A stretch of DNA of 64,000 nucleotides from Dendrobium chrysotoxum (Eukaryota > Streptophyta > Magnoliopsida > Asparagales > Orchidaceae): the NCBI GenBank assembly GCA_019925795.1, contig CM034313.1, forward strand, positions 19,890,932 through 19,954,931, in the 5' to 3' direction. The notes under the pieces are model-generated. The model was not told the DNA's origin and did not search any database. It saw nothing but the letters and a program-made list of their open reading frames with translations. The first letter of the stretch is position 1; every line of letters starts with the position of its first letter. Below are positions 12,808-24,189 of the stretch, one piece after another. A program made the position numbers and the translations under genes.

Positions 12808-13650
12808 TGATAAGTACAAATAATGTTACATTTTATATGTTAAATTTTTAATGAAACCATTTTATTTTAGTTGTGTTTGTGTAGGAAAATGTAGGAAATG
12901 TACAAAAATTTAAAGTATGGAATAGCTCCATGACGTCAGACACTATACCACTACAACATAATCATTGACATCACTGGAGCACCTGAAATGGAGATGGCGG
13001 CACCCAGACTATGTTTAATAGCACCACAACGTCTCACAACGCTAGAGGAGTTAGTACTATAAAGCCTAGTCTTTATCTGTACAGCACCACGGTACCAATT
13101 TCTAGCATTACTAAGCTAATGTGAGTGGCACATGGATGCCATGGTGATCAACCAGTAGCAGTGCCCTAGCGTTACAGTTATAACCATTTAGGATACAATC
13201 TTCTAGTGAAGTGATGTGTCTATTCACTAAATAGCAAGTCCACATCAACAAGCGCCGTAGTAGAAGAAATCCTTCAGTGTTGCGGTGTTAGTTCATTTTA
13301 TGGGCACCATAGTGCAAGTGTCTCAAGCACCACGGTGCCAAAATCTATTTTCTATGTTCTTCTATAAATATTCTATTTGTAATGTTAGTTGGAGCGTTAA
13401 GTCACTTTGTTAATTATAGTCTTCATAGTGCTTTTCAGAAATTTCCTTAAGAGTGACAACTAAGGGAATTTAGGGAGTAGTATATCTACTTCATAAGAGT
13501 GTTTGGTCAATATTTATTAAAGTAATGTTATAAGTTCAAGGAGGAGTGTAGAGGAGATCATTGAAACCATCTGGTAATATCTTTTTTTTTGTACTTTCTT
13601 TATTTTGTGTAATTAATAAAAATGAGTTTGCTTCACTTGTTCTTCATATC
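12808..13650 (+). repeat. Probable Gypsy 3' LTR
   Basis: It begins TGATAAG directly after the polypurine segment, as many plant Athila/Tat-type LTRs do. It is more GC-rich than its surroundings at 12930-13340 and contains repeated gcaccacggt words (for example near 13083 and 13330) and a TATA-like ttctataaatattc near 13361-13374. The right boundary is uncertain; I placed it near the end of the tctctagttttggattgatg segment. No second copy was found to confirm the ends. Confidence 0.5.
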
Positions 13651-13919
13651 TAGCTAAATTCTCTAGTTTTGGATTGATGGTGTAAATAGAATGTCGAGTA
13701 CCAATAAATTATCTTCATCAATAATTTAATTATATTTTTAATATACCAGGTCATCATTTAATATATATATAGTGGCAATATATGTAGTTAATATCAAGTG
13801 TAATGTGAGTAAATATACCAAATTTATGGTGTAAGCAGGCACAACTAGGTATATTAGAGCTCTATCAATCCCTAAATAATTCTTTAGGTTACTCCAATGC
13901 CCCCATCTCTTACAAAATC
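13651..13919. other. Intergenic, nothing recognised
   Basis: AT-rich sequence between the probable Gypsy LTR and the truncated Copia LTR. No coding or repeat signal that I can support. Confidence 0.4.
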
Positions 13920-14112
13920 TAAAATACAAAATAAGTGTTTGTCTTGTTAATTGCTTTTACATTAAAAATTATATTTTGATTTTTTAGTTTGAAGTTGGTT
14001 ATTTAAATTTCAAAAGGGATTTTTGAAAAAGATTTTTAAAACACCAATTCAACCCCTCATATTGTGTCATTCTGTAGTTCAAGTGATTTCGCAACTATCA
14101 ATTAAACTTTTA
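13920..14112 (+). repeat. Copia family B 5' LTR, right end only
   Basis: This stretch aligns by eye with the last ~190 bp of the 3' LTR (about 20200-20382), including acaccaattcaacccctc-like and aatttcaaa blocks. The left part of the LTR is missing. Confidence 0.65.
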
Positions 14113-14113
14113 A

Positions 14114-14129
14114 TTAGTATTAAAGCAAG
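14114..14129 (+). other. Copia primer-binding site, decayed
   Basis: ttagtattaaagcaag immediately after the LTR end resembles the initiator-Met tRNA site TGGTATCAGAGCAAG, with transition-type changes. Confidence 0.6.
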
Positions 14130-14169
14130 ACTCTCTGAATTATAGTTTGAAAACCTTAAGATAGAATCG

Positions 14170-15880
14170 ATGGTATACTTTGGAAATAGGAATACTATTG
14201 AGGGTTATTCAATAACATGTCCACCAGTTTTTTTGTAATATGTTATCTTATCTTTAGAAAATTTGTGTGTCTACTTTTTTGTAATTAATTAATTTTTGAA
14301 TGTAGAACATGATACAAGTTAGTTATTCTATTCCTTCTCACATTATTAATGGTGTTAAAATGTATATCCCATTTACTGAATGGAGTTTAGAGGATAGGAA
14401 TTTAGCTTAATTGAATGGTAATTGCTTGAATTATTTCTTCAGCGCCTTAAAATCTGAAGACTACATGCATGTTTCAACCTATACAACTATAAAAGATATT
14501 TAGGACAGATTATATATCATGTAAGAAGGAACCAATGAAGTCAAGCAATCTTAATTGAATTTACTATTGCATGATTATGAATTTTTTTGTATGAAACCTA
14601 GTGAAACTATTTTTGATATATTTACTAGGTTCACTGAGATAGTAACTTTATTGCATGTTTTAGGTAGATAACTCTCTAATTCTCAAAAAATTAACAAAAT
14701 ATTGTGTTGCCTACTTGATTCATTTGATGCAAAACTCACTATAATTTATGAATCTAAAGATTTAAATGTGTATTCTATTAACAACTTATTGGGCTCTCTC
14801 ATTCATTATGAGAAAAATGTGAGCCAAAGAATTCAAGATGAAAGTAACAGGAAAAATGAGAAAATTATGGCACTGAATGTAAATTAGGTAGATTTAATAA
14901 GTTTTCAACTGATTGCTTCAAGTGCAGGAAACCATGGCACTTAAAATTTGACAGCCCTAATTTTAAGAGCCATCCTACCAAAGAAAAGGATGGAGCAAAG
15001 TTTAGTTCTAAAATGGGTAAGTAGAGTATCCAAAAAGCTTTCTAGGCAGATTCAGCCTCAGGCTCAATAGAATAAGATCTAGAAGATGAGGTAACAAATT
15101 TGTGCTTAATGAAAGATGTTTCTATTGAAAACTATGATCAATATGAGTTATGCGAGCATACCTATGAAGAATTAATTTCTATGTCTGACCAAATTCAAGA
15201 TTCATATAGGAAGCTAAAAAAGCAACATACAATGTTGAAAAAGAAATTTCTTGATTTGAAGAATGACCATGATATTTTAGTTGAAGAACATTCTAATTTC
15301 AAAATTGAACACATTTTAATAGATAAGGAGAACACATCTTTGTTAGAGGAATTTGATGAATTAAACAAAAAGCATATTGAGTTAACAAAATCATACGATT
15401 TCTTGAAGGATGCGTATATAAAGTTAAAAGAAGCATTCAATAGCTAGAGAAATTGGCATTATAATTAGATAGTAGTGAGCATGCATTAAAATTTGAAGTT
15501 GCAAGTTAAAAAAATGCAAATGAACATTTATAAAAAAAATAAATGTATTTCAAAATAATACACACATGCCTACACTTTCATTGAAGCAACAGCCTAGGAC
15601 ACAACATGCATTATATATCCCAAGGAAGAGGCATTACCTCCTGTAGATATTAGTGAACCCACTTCCTGGGGTTAGGTGTTACTCATGTGGCATGCTAGGA
15701 CATATTACAGGCACTTGTACTTTATACTCTAGAATATACCTAGTTTGGAGGCCCAAAGTATTATCATCATCGCATAGCATGCATAACATACATACATTCA
15801 AACATAAGGCAGAACTCAAACCCACTTGGGTTCCTAGAAGTACATGGACATCGAATGCTGCACCTAACTAGAGTCTAAAA
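14170..15880 (+). pseudogene. Copia gag, Sirevirus-like, broken
   Basis: Gag polyprotein of the family B element. From the ATG at 14170 it reads GNRNTIEGYSIT, then EDRNLA, ALKSEDYMHVSTYTT, LLHDYEFFCMKPSETIF, INKILCCLPDSFDAKLT, and a first knuckle region (CFKCRKPWHLKF, final Cys lost). A coiled-coil-rich segment follows at 15100-15447 (heptad-like QDSYRKLKKQHTMLKKKFLD), then a second knuckle, CYSCGMLGHITGTC, near 15680. Each block matches family A gag in order. Multiple in-frame stops break it, several at codons that are Gln or Trp in family A. An internal deletion after SIT (near 14215-14290) has removed the segment that holds FWKTRMSTFLQ in family A. Confidence 0.85.
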
Positions 15881-16528
15881 CATTTTATCCAACTAATGCC
15901 CATAAATGAAGAAAGAGCTACATCAAGAGATTACACTTCAAGAAAGGTAAATATATATAGGTATTACTATTAAACCTAGTAAATTCTCTATGTTAAAATT
16001 TTTGTAAAAGAACATATATAAGTTTAAGCATTATTCAACTGTAAAACAAATTTAATATTAAATTTATTTCTACAAAAATATTCACAAATATTAAATGAAA
16101 GAAGTTGTATTGATTAATAACTAATAAATTAATTTGAATTACATTGATGAATCACATGCTTATTATTATTTTGAAAATGATTTCTGATGAGTGATTGTTA
16201 ATATTTTGAAACTATTTTTTTGGTGAGTTTGTTATTTTTAAAATGTCTTTTGATTGTTATTATGTTAAAATTTTCTTTTAATTATGTGATAATTATTATT
16301 TTTAAAATAATTTTGCTAGATTGAGGGTATATAGGAAGATCACCTAGTAATGGTTAGTTAAAATCATTCCTAAGTTAGAACCCTTGAACGAATACCTTTT
16401 GTGAAACATGAGAAGTAAGAAAATAAAATAAAGTCCAGCTCCAATTCAATTAAAAATATAGTGACCACTAAGTGCAATTAGAGATACTTCACGTGGTTGG
16501 AGTAGAATCTATTAATACATAATTCTAG
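15881..16528. other. Copia-internal remnant, no coding signal
   Basis: AT-rich sequence between the gag remnant and the CACTA insertion. Protease and integrase would be expected here but I see neither, so most of pol was deleted or has decayed beyond recognition. Confidence 0.4.
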
Positions 16529-17619
16529 CACTAAAGGAAAAATTGGTATTTTCAGGTACCAAAATCTGTTAGAAATGATCATTATCTCATGAAAATATTG
16601 ACTTTCCAGTGAATTTCTGATGAAAAATGGGTCGACGGTGAAATGCATGTCAAAGATACAAAAATAACTCAACCGGAACTATTTTCGGAGGATTCACCGA
16701 TAGAGTTTTAGCAAAATGTAGTCTTAAAAATGTTGGTTCCATATAATTATTTTTGAGAGGTTCACTAAAATTTCTAGTGGGATATAGCCGCCAGAATTAC
16801 CAGCGGTCAAGCTGATGATTATTTTTGCTGAGATAACCAGTGGGTCTCACCGACGGAATGGCTATTAGAAGTTCCATCCACTATTCCACTAGAGATGTTA
16901 TAACTATTCATCATATCATTATTACCGACAAATAATCCATCTGAAACCTATACCAGAAATAAAAAATAACCCTTCCTCTTTAATATTCTACAACACAATA
17001 ATCCTACAAAACATACATATATCATACTCATATTTGAACTTTAAACAAAAATACTAATGCTATATATAATAATACATTTGATCACAAAAACATATTTTAT
17101 AATTATCAAATAGTTCTAAAATAAATATCAAGTTTATTACATAATAAAAATGGACCATAAAATGTATAAACACATAATAATAAAATATCCAATAAAAATA
17201 AAAAGTCTGAATAGAATCTATTTCATCATTCTCCTCCTCAGCTGATGCTGGCTTCTTTCCACTAAACTGCTCCCTCATTATCTGTAACTCCTCCAATATC
17301 AGACTTTGTTGTATCTGCATCTGCATTTGTATGTCAGCTTGTGATTTTCAGACTTGATCTAGCTCTATTATAATGGTAGCCACATGTTAGCTATACAAAG
17401 TATCATGGTTGCCTACTGAGAAGCTGGAGCCACCAGAGATCTGCCCCTTATATGCATAGACTTGTGAGACTAATCCATAAACCCTTCCTTTCTGCATTCC
17501 ACCTATTGTTTGTGACCAAATGCGGTAGTAAAAAATATATCTAGTTTTACAATCGATATTTCCGACATATATTTATCCGTTAGAAATGCCATAAAAAATA
17601 ATAGTTTTTTCTTGTAGTG
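16529..17619 (-). mobile_element. Complete small CACTA element (deletion derivative)
   Basis: The left end reads CACTAAAGGAAAAATTG and the right end, reverse-complemented, reads CACTACAAGAAAAAAC. The 3-bp direct duplication TAG flanks both ends (16526-16528 and 17620-17622). This is the terminal structure and target-duplication size of CACTA elements. Short GC-richer words of the ccgacgg/ccagtggg type at 16620-16960 look like subterminal repeats. The only coding trace is the C-terminal end of a Transposase_24-like gene on the minus strand. At 1091 bp it cannot encode transposase and would depend on a relative in trans. Confidence 0.85.
17205..17530 (-). pseudogene. Transposase_24-like protein, C-terminal fragment
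   Basis: Minus-strand segments GRVYGL, GGSSFSVG, MQMQIQQSLILEELQIMREQ and KPASAEEENDE match in order the C-terminus of the Transposase_24-like gene at 52093-53645 (GRVYGL, GGSSFSV, MQMQQTQLLDEL, SAEEQTDFE). In En/Spm-type elements this accessory protein is thought to bind element ends. Stops interrupt it and the N-terminal two thirds is missing. Confidence 0.7.
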
Positions 17620-17829
17620 TAGGATGAAAGGAAATTGAATGTGTATTATTTTGATGATAACACAAAATATGCTTGGAAATATCTCGTATCAATCAATTTG
17701 GACTTATTGATATATTGAGTCTAGGAGGAGAGTAATTTAAATATATGATGTTTTGATGATTACAATAGGCCACTTAGATGAAACTTCTTGAAATGAAAGT
17801 GAATCATTTGAAATACTAAGATATCTTCA

Positions 17830-18012
17830 TTTTGGAAAACATGAATTTTAAAGCTATTTAATTCAAAGAGATCGTGTAGCCATGAGTGATGAAGAATTAC
17901 TGCATACTGATATTCAAATCCAAAATTAGCAGATATCATTACCAAAATCCTTTAATTATGACACATTAAGTACACTTAGGACATGATTTGGCGACATTGA
18001 CATTATGCTTAG
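17830..18012 (+). pseudogene. Copia RNase H tail (family B)
   Basis: The last ~55 codons of pol: LLHTDIQIQN, a frame-shifted LADIITKIL, then YDTLSTLRT and FGDIDIM. These line up with family A ELHHVATENQLADIFTKPL and FSILRTILGVIDI. They contain stops and at least two frame changes. They mark the 3' end of the coding region, about 490 bp before the 3' LTR. Confidence 0.72.
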
Positions 18013-18261
18013 GAAAATTGGGGTAGAGATAAGTTAAGGTGCGATTATTTACTTATTTCATTTTATATTTATATTTATGTTTATCATGATTGTTTGTTCC
18101 TATTTTAGTTATACTTTTAGCATTTTTTGCTTATTACATTTTATATTTTAGTTGTTCTTTTTTAGTTTCTCCTTGTAGGTTATGTCAAAAGATGGAATAG
18201 AAAGTTATTAGATGTATTATTTTTCCTTTTAGTGCAGTTTTTTTTTATTTCATGTCTTTAC

Positions 18262-18350
<89 letters not shown>

Positions 18351-18497
18351 GTGTGTGTGTGTGTGTGTGTGTCAGGTCTCTCCTTATTTTTGAAAGAAAT
18401 CACTTAGTGAGGGGGAGAGTATAGTAGGACATTAAAAATGAACTTACAATTTAATATTCAAACCAATAATATTTGTCATCATAAAAAGGGGTGAAAT
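18013..18497 (+). other. Copia 3' non-coding region with microsatellite and PPT
   Basis: Non-coding, as expected between pol and the 3' LTR of Sirevirus-like elements. It includes a long dinucleotide array (separate entry), a gaggggg-type purine word near 18409-18418, and the polypurine tract aaaaaggggtgaaat just before the LTR start at 18498. The family A counterpart reads AAAAAGGGGGAGAT. Confidence 0.6.
18269..18372 (+). repeat. (AT)n-(GT)n compound microsatellite
   Basis: About 40 uninterrupted AT dinucleotides (18269-18348) followed by 11 GT units (18351-18372). Pure arrays of this length are expected to vary between individuals. Confidence 0.95.
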
Positions 18498-20382
18498 TAT
18501 TGAAAATTTGGGAGCTCGACTTTGAGTTCTGATGATTACAAATATTATTTTTTGTTTATTTATGTTCTCTTAATTTAAGTACTGGATGTATATTTCTTTG
18601 TGCTACTAACCTTTCAAGTCTAATATACACCAGGAAATGATTGAAGAACTAGCTCAAGGCTGTGCTATGTTAGTGTGTGAGTCAATTTATGTTTCAAAGA
18701 ATATATAATCTTTATTTTTTCTTGAGTCTACTTTTATAACTAGCAACAGTGCACATACACTGTGGAAGTGTAAGTAAATGTTTAAGTTTTTTTTATGTTT
18801 GTACAATACGATCAAGATCATACTATATGATTTGCTTAATCAATAATTAATTAAAATGTTAAAATTATGTAAAATAAATTAAAATTAAAATGGACTAATT
18901 ATATTGTACGATTCAAATCATACAGAATGATTAATTATAATCAGAATCTCTAGTTGCCATTTAAAATTAGGCAATATTTTAAATTTTAAAAATTTGTCTA
19001 CTCAGACTACACGAACTAAATTATATTACATGATATTTTAAAATCTTTTCTAATTTAATTTGTGTGATTAATCAATAAAACCTGGGATAATTGACATTTA
19101 GATTGTATGGTATGAATTGGATAATACTGGAAGATTGAAAGAGATGATTTTTGGTCTTCCTGGAGTTTATTCTGGATGAACTATGATTTGATTATACTAA
19201 TTGTAATATACGACCTTAAGTTCATCTGGACAATCAGTAAAAGTTCTTCAACAGATAGTACATGCCACCATTCATCGTATATTACTAATAAAAAATAATA
19301 AACTAATCATATTGGATGATCCATGCATCGTACTGTACAAACAAAGATGAAAGAATCTAAATATTAGAGTCCTTGGAATCCCGCTATTTAAGCTCTTAAT
19401 ATACTTTATAAGAGTCATTGGCATTCATTGGGTTAAGAATTCTTTGAGACAACATTGAAGATAGGGCTTTGAGCAAGGGAGAGAAAGGGTGAATTGTGAG
19501 AGAGGGAGAAGATCCATGTGGGTTCAATGAAGTGTGAGAGAAAGTTTCACATGATTGCTCCGAAAAACTTGCACCTGAGTTTCTCCTTGTTTCAAGGTTC
19601 ATTTTCAGGGATGCTTCAGGAACCCTTTGGTGTCAAAGGGACTTCGACTATTCCACCACGCAACGAAATGTGAAAGTGATTTGTGCTACTTTACCTCACT
19701 AGGCTGGTGAAAGTGATTGGGCTACTCCGCCTTATTGGGAGGGTGAAAGGGATTAGGCTACTCCACCGCACCTTGTTGGTGAAATAGATTTGGCTATTCC
19801 GTCACATTGGATTGGTGAAAGGGATTTGGCTACCCACCGGGTTGGTGGAAGCGATTGCATAAGGGTTTCTTTGTGTTGCCATAGGGGATCAAGAAGAGTC
19901 ACTAACTATTTAGGCAATACTAGGAGAGGAGGACTCCAAAGAGTAGACGCAGGTCAAGTTGACCAAACTACTATAAAATTTTAGTGTGCTTACTCTTTTT
20001 CCTTCCGTACATTAATTTCTTGTGTTTTACTTTCTTGCATTTTTAATTTATGTAGCTCTGATTTGAGCATTGTTATCTTAATGTTATAACATATTTATTG
20101 TTTTGAGATTTAGCATTTGTTTGAAAAAGAAATAAAAATATGAAAAATAAAAAAATAAAATTATTTGTTAATTATTTTTCTTACAAAATCAAAATAAAAA
20201 ACAAGTATTTGGCTTTTTATATGCTTCTGCATTAAAAATAATATCTTGATTTTAAAGTTTGAATTTACTTGTTTGAATTTCAAAATAAATTTTTGTAAAA
20301 GATTTTTAAAACACAAATTTAACCCCTCTTCGTGTGTCATTTCATAGTTTAAGTGGTTTCACAATCATCAATTGAACTTTCA
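18498..20382 (+). repeat. Copia family B 3' LTR
   Basis: It starts after the polypurine tract with tattgaaaatttggg (originally TGTTG by comparison with family A) and ends attgaactttca. The U3-like part (18798-19330) carries decayed paired palindromes such as atcatactatatgat at 18817-18831. The R/U5-like part (19640-19860) carries four to five tandem units of about 40 bp with the theme ggtgaaagggatttggctac. The region 19900-19960 keeps a weak stem-loop in the position of the family A hairpin. A reverse-oriented solo LTR of the same family flanks the family A insertion at 28864-29747 and 39479-40363. Confidence 0.78.
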
Positions 20383-21180
20383 AACTCAAATTCAGTTGCC
20401 TCCCACTTTTAGGCAATCTAGGGATCCAACATAGGATGCCAATGACTTCTACAATATAGGACATTTGCCAACTACAAATATCTTGATTCAGTACTAGCTA
20501 ATAGACTAGCTTACTCCTACTTTCCCTCATGCACTCGACCCTGTGGGACTTGTCCTTAGATAGAAAAAAGCAAGATTTAAAAAGACAATTATCAATCAAG
20601 TTAGTTAGGGTGTAACACGTGTTGAAAATAGTCTATACTGAGACATTAATTCATGCATTTTTTATTTCTTTATTGATATATCCTCTTTTTATAACACTCA
20701 GATACATATAATAGTGGGTGAAGAGTAACTTTTGTTGATCTTTTGGCATTGTTGAATACTTGAGTTAGGAGATCACATCCTGCAAAGTTTTTCCATCTTT
20801 CACTTCATTTCTACACAAGTTCACCAAATACAACTCTTGAGTTCACTTGCTAATAAGGTTATTTGTCATCCATGGATGAATTTAACTTCAACAATTTTCA
20901 TGATAATTTCATATAGAGTATATAATATAATATTTATTAAAATAATACTAAAAATTTTTACTTGCAATAATACCATTAAATTAATAAGGAAAAAACATAA
21001 TAACATTATCAACTTTAATTCACAATAATTTATTACATTCTTAATAATTAAGTTAAATCACATACAATTAAAATTTTAATTTGATTTATTGACTACTATA
21101 ATTTATTAATAAATAAAATTCTAGTAATCTTTCTACAAAAAATTGCACCGGTAACTTAAGGTCGTGGCATCATCATCCTT
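20383..21180. other. Intergenic, nothing recognised
   Basis: AT-rich DNA after the family B LTR. I see no coding frame, terminal repeats or RNA-like structure that I would defend. Confidence 0.4.
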
Positions 21181-21765
21181 AGGGGCTTTTTGGTTGGAAT
21201 ATTTAATAGCGTAAATTAGAGTAAATGTATAAGTTTTGGAAAGTTTGGTGTTTGGTTGGATGATAAGCAAGTCCAAAATAAAGTAAATAAATACAGTCTA
21301 TTTCATTAAATTTCAATTTTGAGGTAATCCATTCTCGCCCAGTTTTAAGAGAGAACCTTTTACACAGCTCCAAAGTTTGCTTGAGCACCACTAACGGCCT
21401 CCATCTCCGCCACCAACTCCCTGCCACCCGCCACTCGCCGCCGCTGCCACCACCGCCGCTGCAGCACACTACTGCAACCTCCATTCATTGCGCCATCCAC
21501 CACCGCTGTCGCTGCTGCCCATCGTCAAGCACTGCCGACCATTGTTGCCGCCCACCGCCGGCCGTCGAGCACTGTCGAGCACCGCTAACCACTGCCGGCC
21601 GTCAGCCCTTGCCGCCGCTGCCCTCCAAAGCAAGTCAAGGACCACACAGAGCACAACAATTTTACACTTTATGTTGCATTCAGTTTTTTCAAATAAAAAA
21701 ATATATAATAAAGTCACATATTGCTTTTATATTCATCGCATTTCTTTCTTGACAACCAAATTGCC
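21181..21765. other. GC-rich island, possible DNA-transposon fragment
   Basis: The left end, aggggctttttggttggaat, is of a type often seen at plant MITE or hAT ends. Within 21380-21640 the sequence becomes a CCG/CCA-rich low-complexity block. Open frames on both strands here encode only repetitive Pro, His and Cys-rich or Gly-rich peptides, which reflect base composition. No matching right terminus was found, so the transposon reading is weak. Confidence 0.3.
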
Positions 21766-23597
21766 GCTTAATGTATTCTAACAAAATTTTAATGGGCATG
21801 TCTAGAACATTATTTTCTTCTAGCAAGGCACGTGTCATTTCGAAATCCATGCCATGTGTCTCTGACAAGGTGTCGTCTTAGAATTACATTAGTCTAGCGG
21901 TGGTGTACCCTACAGCTACAGTTTCCTTCTTTGGTAATAATCATAATCCCACCGGATCTAACAACTCGGCCAGTTTAGTCTAATTCGTCGGACCGAAAGT
22001 GTCGCCCAACAATTATAAAAATAGCTGTCAAATTAAAAACAATGAATGAATATGAAAAGCAGAAACCATGGAGCACTTTTAAGGGGGCGTTTCTCGTTTG
22101 ATGTTTGACGAAGAAGAAATAAATGAAAAGAAAAATTGCACAGTTGTTCGCCGGTAGAAACCTCATAGCTAACAACCTAACACCACTAATCGTACGTCAT
22201 TGATTATTTCACCTAATAAAACGGAAGTCAGAATTGTCTACGTCAAAGCTTGAGCTGGAAGAATACCAAAAGTCACACCTCTGTTTTTCTTCTCTTCAAA
22301 GTTTAAAAGTTAATTAAGAGCCCTTCTCCATCTTATAATTTTTAGGACGTAATCAACCCCCAAATATGAATAAATTACTTAAAGAAAATAATAATACACA
22401 CTTTTAATATATATATATATAGATATAGATATGAAGTAAAGTAAAAATATAATATGTTGTAGTGCCAGTCAATACTCTTGTAAGGGTTTAAGCTAATTCG
22501 TCCAACTTGGTCTAATTATTACTAACAGTTTTATATTTATGTATGTAATAATTAAATAATGTGTTATATTTTATTGGGCCCAACCTTAGAGCTAACGTAA
22601 CCACAGTCAAATAGCAAACAAACCACAAATCGAATCAATTGTTTTGTGGCCCTTATGCATTTCGATTCTCCTTGAAATTTGCATATGGATTACCATTTTA
22701 AATAAACAAAAAGTAGTACCATTTATAAAATGATCTATCACCATCTTCTTTCAACAAAAACAAAAAAAGAGGAAGGAACACTGTTACTATCACTATGATT
22801 CCATACAAAGTTACAGTTAAGAGCACAATGTGCACAAAAAACTACAACCTTATTGCAATGGCGAGGCGTATGTTATAAAATATGTACTTCAATTCTCCTG
22901 GGGACTGATATGCAACAAAATCCTTCTAATTATTTTATGCATGAGGATCGATGGAGTTAAGGCTCCAATGAGAAGTGTCATTTTATATAATAGTTAGGAG
23001 ATAATTAAGAAAAATTGTACTTAAATATTATAAGTTTTGATAAAATTATTTATATATTATGTCAATGAAAAATAATAAAGTAATTTTTTAAAAGCTATAA
23101 TAATAAGATATATAATTATTATTTCGTGCCAAAGTATGTGTGGTGGTAGAGTGATTTTATTTTAACCTCTTATCATGATATACAGATCCAGCACTCAAAT
23201 AGATAAGAGAACTATATTTTTGTGTGAAAAATCTTGAAAAAGAAAAACCACTGATCCTAGCCCAATTGAAATTGCTCCACTATTATTTTTCACATATTAT
23301 GATTGATACCCTTTCGTGTGATTGAGATAGCGTTACTAAAAAAATTAGGCAAATAGAACATGTTAAGTTGAGAAAGTAGGAAGAGTTCTATAGTATGAGA
23401 GCTATCTTTAAGAGAGCATTAACATATTTATTTGGTCATACTCATTTAAAAAGAATAGACCAAATAAAAAGAACTCATCATAAATTATAGTGTCGATATT
23501 GAGAGTCAGAGTTTTATGCATAATTACATACATTAATGTTATTGGTAATAACATGTGGTAAAGTTAGCTGGCATTCGTGAAGAAAGGTAATAAAGGT
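21766..23597. other. Intergenic, nothing recognised
   Basis: AT-rich, with a short (AT)-rich run near 22405-22430. No gene, LTR or terminal repeat was identified. Confidence 0.4.
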
Positions 23598-24133
23598 CAA
23601 ATGATTGTAGTTGAGTTATGATGGTCAAAGAAATATAGTCATGTGATGATGGTCGGTGGACTTATTAGGCATCTATGGTTACAGGATTGTAATATGTCAA
23701 TGAAGGTCATATGAATGAAGTCCAGTAAAGGAGAACAGAGAACCATAGTCGGGTGATGATTGTTGGAGGACCGTAATTAAACAACGATGATGTTCAAAGG
23801 ATCATAGTTGGGCAATGGAGTTAGAGGACTATAGATGGCTAACGAAGATTATATGACCATAGGTAAGTGACGGTCATTGAAAGAACATAATTATGTGAAA
23901 ATTATCAAAAGGCTATAGTTGGGCTATAAAGGTTGTTGGATGACAATTTTCAGGTGTTAGTGGTAGGAGGATTTTAATCAGGTGATAAAAGTAAGAAGAT
24001 CATAATCTGACGATTAAGGTTATAAGATGGTAGTCCAATAATGGTGTTTGGAGGAATGTAGTTGGGTTATATTGGTCAGAGGACCATATTTAGGCGATAG
24101 TAATTTGGGATCGTAGTGCGGTAATAGTAGTTC
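23598..24133 (+). repeat. Degenerate ~28-bp minisatellite, about 18-20 units
   Basis: A stretch of about 540 bp made of units close to ggaccatagttgggygatga followed by tggttgga. Examples start at ggaccgtaattaaac (about 23770), ggatcatagttgggc (about 23799), ggactatagatggct (about 23826) and ggaccatatttaggc (about 24079). Unit lengths run from 26 to 31 bp with one longer interruption near 23700. The period is not a multiple of three in every unit and stops occur in all frames, so it is not a protein repeat. Confidence 0.75.
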
Positions 24134-24189
24134 AACCTAAATATTTCTTTTAATAAGTGCATCCGTTGTCTTAAGACCCCTAATCAAAG

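Larger units (their letters stand above)
13920..20382 (+). mobile_element. Sirevirus-like Ty1/Copia element, family B, decayed
   Basis: Remains of one Copia element in plus orientation: the right end of its 5' LTR (13920-14112), primer-binding site, gag, a last fragment of RNase H (17830-18012), polypurine tract and complete 3' LTR (18498-20382). Protease, integrase and most of RT are missing. A small CACTA element (16529-17619) lies inside it. Gag and the RNase H tail resemble those of the better-preserved family A element at 29748-39473, so the two are related families. The 5' LTR is truncated, so no target duplication can be tested. Confidence 0.82.

Noticed and set aside
13300..13345. agcaccacggtgccaaaatc as a functional palindrome
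   Set aside because: Similar words recur in the probable Gypsy LTR and near 45030, but they are few and irregularly spaced, unlike the Copia pairs.
15195..15440. Minus-strand frame opposite the Copia gag coiled coil
   Set aside because: It is an antisense shadow of the Lys/Glu/Leu-rich gag segment.
21203..21781. Pro/His/Cys-rich and Gly-rich peptides on both strands
   Set aside because: They are low-complexity translations of a CCG/CCA-rich block with no domain, matching between strands only because of composition.
23120..23200. tRNA- or SINE-like stretch gtgtggtggtagagtga
   Set aside because: A box-A-like word is present, but I could not find a convincing box B or a foldable cloverleaf.
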